A stretch of DNA of 64,000 nt from Herbiconiux aconitum (GTDB lineage: Bacteria; Actinomycetota; Actinomycetes; Actinomycetales; Microbacteriaceae), in the NCBI RefSeq assembly GCF_024979235.1, contig NZ_JANLCM010000001.1, positions 1,984,001 through 2,048,000 on the forward strand, given 5' to 3'. The translations under genes were made by a program, and so were the position numbers. Positions 60,260-64,000 of the stretch are shown in pieces (positions within the stretch are counted from its first letter, which is position 1; the number at the start of each line of letters is the position of its first letter). Below the pieces are notes generated by a model. It did not search any database and was not told the origin of the DNA. It saw only the letters and a list, made by a program, of their open reading frames with translations.

Positions 60260-62692
60260 TCAGGCGTTTTCGCGACGGGTGCGCCGGCGCATCAGCACGA
60301 GGCCCGCGCCGAGCAGCAGGAGCACCGAGCTGACCGCCACCCAGGGGAGCGGTTCGGCGCCCGTGGAGGCCAGGGCTGCGGTGCCGGTGGTGCCACCGGT
60401 GCTTGCGGGCCCCGTCGTCGACGCCGCGGCGGTCACCGTGAGCTGCGCGCTGGCGATCACCGTTGCGGGGTCGGACGAGGCGGCGACCGTGATGGTGTGC
60501 GCTCCCACGACCGTGGCCGCGGGGATCACGACGTCTTCCAGGGTCAGCGTGCCTTCGGCATCCGCAACCACGCTGCCCAGTGTCACGGGGTCGGAGTGGA
60601 GTACCACGGCGTACCGCGTTCCTGCGACGAGCCCCTTCGCCTCGATGGTGGTCGTGCCACCGGCCTTCACCGTCGACGGGGTCGCGGTCACGGTCGGGTC
60701 GCCCTCGGCCGGCGGGTTGGGGCCCTGCGGCCCGAGGGCGAGGTCGCACGAGATCGTGCCCGACCACAGCGAGTGACCGCCGTTGTTGCCGTCGTCCGAC
60801 CGGATGACCTCCTTGACGCCGTCGACACAGGTCGAGTTCGGCGCGATGGCGAAGCCCTCGAGGTTGTAGTCGGGCAGGCCGGTGGGGCGGTCGTAGACGC
60901 GGTCGACCGCGAAGGCGCCGTCGGCGTCGATCTTGAGCAGGGTGCTCGAGCCGGCCGAGGTGTTGTCGGCGACGGCCCACACGCGCTGCGCATCCGGGTC
61001 CCACTGCGTGTCCTGGATCATCGGCAGACCGGTGTCGATCGACGCGACCCGGTGGAACGAACCGTCGCTGTTCAGTGCGTAGGCGTAGAGGTGACCGTTC
61101 TTCTCCAGCGCGGTGAAGAACAGGCCGGTGCCGTGGCCGGGGTAGTCGGCCGGGTCGTAGGCCGCATCCGTGCTCTGGTCGACGAAGGCGTTCTCGGTGA
61201 GGTAGGAGTCCGGCACCCAGGTGATGCCCTCGAATCCGAGGTTCGAGTCGGCCTTCACCGGGTCGATGGCGTCGGCGAGGTCGGCGGTGAGCACCCACTG
61301 CGTGGTCGGCTGAAGGGTTGCTCCGGCGGCGTTCGGGTCGTAGCGCAGCACGCTCTCGAGCGGCACGCCGCTCGCGGCGTTGTCGCGCTCGGTGGTGACG
61401 TAGAGGAATCCGTCGGGGCCCACCGTGATGCCCTCGGAGTCGGGCTGGCCGCCCCCGTTCGGGAACACGATGGCCTTGCCAGAACCCCAGCCGTTGGCCG
61501 TGTCGGGAACCCAGAGGTCACCGCTCTTCACGAGGCGGTAGACGGAGCTCTTGTTCTTCGTGGCCCACATCACATCGGGGTCGCTCGGGTCGATGTCGAG
61601 GCCCGAGACGTCCTGCCCGGAGATCGGGGTCACGAACTGGCACTCGTTGTCGGAGACCTTCCAGTCCTGGCTGCCGGGCCAGGCGATGCCGCCGGTGATC
61701 GCCGGTCCGCTGCCGGATGCCGCCTCGGTCTGGCAGTCGGCCTCGCCGCCGTTGCCCGGGTCGCTCGGCGGGATGATCGTGCCGGCGCACGCGTCGGCGT
61801 TCGAGACACCCCAGCTCGCGGCTGCGGTGTGAACGAAGGCGCCTGTGGCGTCGCCGCAGCGCGACCACGATCCCGGCTGCGCGTCGTTCGGCCCCCAGCT
61901 GGCGATGTCGACGATGGTGGAACCGTCGGCGCGGTAGAGCTTCACCGAGTCGCCGTCGGAGCTGAGGCCCTGGTTCGAGAGCAGCACGAGGTAGCCGTGC
62001 GCGGGCACCACGGTGCCGTTCGGGGCGTCGAGCGGGGCCGGGTTGCTGCTGCTGTCGGCCTGCTTCCAGGCCGCGACGTCGACATCCGTGTCGCCCGTGT
62101 TCACCAGCTCGTAGCCGTCGTGGGTCGGGTCGTCGTTGGCGGAGGTCACCTCGTTGAGCTTGATCGATTCCCAGCCGGTGTCATCGCCCGGCTCGGCGGG
62201 ATCGGTCGACTCGGGGTTGAGTGCGCCCTGAGAGGGCGTCGCCTGCTCCACGAAGTCGCCGGTGCCGTTCGGAACGCGGCCGTAGGTGTGGAGGTGGAAG
62301 TCGCCCCACTCGTAGGAGTCGAGCAGCGTCGTGCCGTCGGCTGCGAAGAGGCTCAGCTCGTCGCCCTTCTTGAGCTTGAAGTCGTCGCTCTCGGCGACGT
62401 AGACGGCACCGGGCGCGATGACGGTGCCGCTCGGCAGCGTGAGGGCGACGCCGTTCTCGCGACCCGTCAGCACGGAGCCGGAGGCGTCGAGAGGCTGCGT
62501 GCCCGTGTTGATGAGTTCGGCCCAGTCGGGCTTGCCGTCGGTCTCGATCTCATTGATCTTCAGGGCCGAGGCGGCGGCGTCGGAGGGGGCACCGTCGGCG
62601 GCCTGGGCGGCGGCCGGAACGGCGAAGAGGCCGGTCAGCACGAGGGCTGAGGCGGCTACGAGGGCGAGCGGGCGCGGGAGTCTGTTCAGCAC
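60260..62692 (-). CDS. Secreted lamin-tail / esterase-like phytase-fold protein with LASTG sorting signal
   Basis: 810 aa. Signal peptide (LALVAASALVLTGLFAVPAAAQA). Two lamin-tail domains (INEIETDGKPDWAELINTG; LNEVTSANDDPTHDGYELVNTG) cover about residues 40-280. A propeller-type region at about 300-650 (SGLDIDPSDPDVMWATKN, DSEGITVGPDGFLYVTTERD, NLGFEGITWVPDSYL, NLEGFAIAP) resembles esterase-like phytase or SdiA-regulated domains. An Ig-like domain follows, then LASTG, a hydrophobic helix and RRRTRR, matching an actinobacterial class E sortase substrate. GTG start. Likely surface-anchored and possibly a phosphatase; activity unproven. Confidence 0.87.
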   Translation of the reverse strand: MLNRLPRPLALVAASALVLTGLFAVPAAAQAADGAPSDAAASALKINEIETDGKPDWAELINTGTQPLDASGSVLTGRENGVALTLPSGTVIAPGAVYVAESDDFKLKKGDELSLFAADGTTLLDSYEWGDFHLHTYGRVPNGTGDFVEQATPSQGALNPESTDPAEPGDDTGWESIKLNEVTSANDDPTHDGYELVNTGDTDVDVAAWKQADSSSNPAPLDAPNGTVVPAHGYLVLLSNQGLSSDGDSVKLYRADGSTIVDIASWGPNDAQPGSWSRCGDATGAFVHTAAASWGVSNADACAGTIIPPSDPGNGGEADCQTEAASGSGPAITGGIAWPGSQDWKVSDNECQFVTPISGQDVSGLDIDPSDPDVMWATKNKSSVYRLVKSGDLWVPDTANGWGSGKAIVFPNGGGQPDSEGITVGPDGFLYVTTERDNAASGVPLESVLRYDPNAAGATLQPTTQWVLTADLADAIDPVKADSNLGFEGITWVPDSYLTENAFVDQSTDAAYDPADYPGHGTGLFFTALEKNGHLYAYALNSDGSFHRVASIDTGLPMIQDTQWDPDAQRVWAVADNTSAGSSTLLKIDADGAFAVDRVYDRPTGLPDYNLEGFAIAPNSTCVDGVKEVIRSDDGNNGGHSLWSGTISCDLALGPQGPNPPAEGDPTVTATPSTVKAGGTTTIEAKGLVAGTRYAVVLHSDPVTLGSVVADAEGTLTLEDVVIPAATVVGAHTITVAASSDPATVIASAQLTVTAAASTTGPASTGGTTGTAALASTGAEPLPWVAVSSVLLLLGAGLVLMRRRTRRENA

Positions 62693-62764
62693 ATCCCCAC
62701 GCTGGCCGTGTCGGGCGAACGCAAGGTGAATCGCAGGCGACGAGTACCTGAACGCCCACCCCTT

Positions 62765-62830
62765 CCTCGCGAGACGCCAAAATCCGCCCCTCCCGAGCCG
62801 GGAAAGGGCGGATTTTGGCGACTCGCGAGG
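62765..62830. terminator. Long inverted repeat D downstream of xylose isomerase
   Basis: Two 25-nt arms at 62765-62789 and 62806-62830 are complementary at 24 positions (one A/T difference) with a 16-nt loop. Each outer end contains the self-complementary CTCGCGAG. It begins 21 bp past the xylA stop in the direction of transcription, so it probably terminates that transcript. Confidence 0.75.
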
Positions 62831-62851
62831 AGCCGGAGGAGGAGGCTGAGG

Positions 62852-64000
62852 TCAGCGCGCGCCGAGCATGTGCTCCATGGCGAGCTGCTGCAGCCGCACG
62901 AAGCCGAAGCCCTTGCCACCGAAGTACGCGGCGGTGTCGAAGTCCTCATACGACGAGCGATCGGCGATGAGGGCGTCGTAACCCTCACCGGCGCTGAGCG
63001 TCGGGGTGTTGACCTCGTCGACCTTCGAGGCGGCCAGCGCCTCCTGCACTTCGGGGTCGGCGCGGAACGCGGCAGCCCGCTCCTTGAGCAGCAGGTACAT
63101 CTGCATGTTCGCCGACACCGACTCCCACACGCCGGTGAAGTCTTCGGTGCGTGAGGGCTTGTAGTCGAAGTGACGCGGGCCGTCGTAGGCGGGCGTGCCG
63201 CCGGGGCCGCCGTTCTCCAGCAGGTCGACGAGCGAGAACGCATTCTGCACGTCGCCGTGGCCGAACACCAGATCCTGGTCGAACTTCACGCCGCGCTGCC
63301 CGTTGAGGTCGATGTGGAAGAGCTTGCCGGCGTCGAGCGCCTGCGCGATGCCGTGGGTGAAGTTGAGCCCCGCCATCTGCTCGTGCCCGGTCTCCGGGTT
63401 CAGGCCGACGAGCTCGGGGCGCTCGAGCGTCTCGATGAAGGCGAGCGCGTGACCGACCGTGGGCAGCAGGATGTCGCCGCGGGGCTCGTTCGGCTTCGGC
63501 TCGATGGCGAACTTCAGCCCGTAGCCCTTCTCCACCACGTAGTCGCCGAGCAGGTTCACGGCCTCGCGGTAGCGCTCCAGTGCGCCCCGGATGTCTTTGG
63601 CCGCGTCGTACTCGCTGCCCTCGCGGCCGCCCCACATCACGAAGGTGGTGGCGCCGAGCTCGGCGGCGAGGTCGATGTTGCGCAGCACCTTGCGCAGCGC
63701 GAAGCGGCGCACGGCCCGGTCGTTCGAGGTGAAGCCGCCGTCTTTGAACACGGGGTGCGAGAAGAGGTTGGTGGTCACCATCTCCACCACGATGCCGGTG
63801 TCGGCCGTGACCTTCTTCAGGCGGTCGATCTCGTGCTGGCGCTCGGCATCCGTCGACTCGAACGGAAAGATGTCGTCGTCGTGGAAGGTGATGCCCCACA
63901 CTCCGCGCTCAGCGAGTCCTTCAACGGCCTCGACGGTGTCGAGGTGGGGCCGGGTGGGGCCGCCGAACTGGTCCTGCGCGTTCCAGCCGAGGGTCCACAG
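62852..64000 (-). CDS. xylA: Xylose isomerase, 5' end outside window
   Basis: 382 codons visible. Converts D-xylose to D-xylulose (and glucose to fructose) with two divalent metals. Active-site segments: [13 protein letters not shown] (catalytic His), [29 protein letters not shown] (metal Glu and Lys), [36 protein letters not shown]. The frame continues to the window end with [21 protein letters not shown], so only about 15 N-terminal residues are missing; the in-frame GTG at 63901 is internal. Neighbouring xylose genes would lie beyond the window. Confidence 0.96.
   Translation of the reverse strand: MWTLGWNAQDQFGGPTRPHLDTVEAVEGLAERGVWGITFHDDDIFPFESTDAERQHEIDRLKKVTADTGIVVEMVTTNLFSHPVFKDGGFTSNDRAVRRFALRKVLRNIDLAAELGATTFVMWGGREGSEYDAAKDIRGALERYREAVNLLGDYVVEKGYGLKFAIEPKPNEPRGDILLPTVGHALAFIETLERPELVGLNPETGHEQMAGLNFTHGIAQALDAGKLFHIDLNGQRGVKFDQDLVFGHGDVQNAFSLVDLLENGGPGGTPAYDGPRHFDYKPSRTEDFTGVWESVSANMQMYLLLKERAAAFRADPEVQEALAASKVDEVNTPTLSAGEGYDALIADRSSYEDFDTAAYFGGKGFGFVRLQQLAMEHMLGAR

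Noticed and set aside
60242..62650. 802-codon plus-strand frame opposite the lamin-tail protein
   Set aside because: The minus-strand product has a signal peptide, domains and sorting signal; the plus frame has none.

Overview
The window is a GC-rich, gene-dense actinobacterial chromosome segment. GTG starts are common, ATGA/GTGA stop-start overlaps are frequent, and many genes start 6-9 nt after a TANNNT box, which points to leaderless transcripts. Gene content (Pls/PosA-type NRPS, CW_binding_2 proteins, the mscL-fmdB-5-FTHF ligase-galU-rimJ block, ECF41 sigma factors, LAxTG-type sorting signals) fits the Micrococcales and most likely the family Microbacteriaceae. That placement is inference; there is no rRNA to confirm it. 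No phage, IS element or CRISPR array is seen.

Layout. 1-8.3 kb: 3' part of an Eis-like acetyltransferase, a TetR regulator with a palindrome inside its own promoter, then a Pls/PosA-type NRPS, an M1 metallopeptidase overlapping it, and a convergent Sfp-type phosphopantetheinyl transferase. 8.3-16.2 kb: a secreted cell-wall-binding protein, a VIT-type metal transporter, a luciferase-like flavin oxidoreductase, and a 1261-aa SF1-helicase-like protein whose ATPase motifs are degenerate. 16.2-20.8 kb: a conserved block of mscL, fmdB, 5-formyl-THF cyclo-ligase, galU, a RimJ-like acetyltransferase and a membrane protein. 20.9-32 kb: SDR, membrane acyltransferase, tRNA-Ala(CGC), a truncated CW_binding_2 remnant, MFS exporter, a serine-hydrolase-like lipoprotein lacking its catalytic residues, several small stress-type membrane and soluble proteins, and a large LAL/LuxR regulator divergent from an arylsulfatase. 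34.4-42.5 kb: RNase HI, a PEBP protein, a WYL regulator divergent from an epoxide hydrolase across a palindrome, a MOSC-reductase-ferredoxin fusion, and two translationally coupled ECF41-type sigma factors.

42.5-54.1 kb is the most distinctive unit. A LacI regulator with its own operator heads a nine-gene run: two CUT1 sugar permeases, a lipoprotein binding protein, two ADP-ribosylglycohydrolase-fold enzymes, a TIM-barrel/formylglycine-enzyme-like fusion, a class III CoA-transferase and a CitE/HpcH-type lyase. Most junctions overlap. It reads as uptake, glycosidic cleavage and CoA-dependent breakdown of an unidentified glycoside or ribosylated acid. 54.3-64 kb: an esterase with beta-propeller repeats and a lamin-tail/propeller protein, both with sortase-like C termini, plus a DUF2255 protein, an Fpg/Nei glycosylase, LtrA, an MBL hydrolase, and xylose isomerase cut by the window end.

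A set of long inverted repeats with different arm sequences sits at gene 3' ends (about 1.1, 11.1, 20.8 and 62.8 kb). One similar element lies in frame inside a coding region (50.7 kb).
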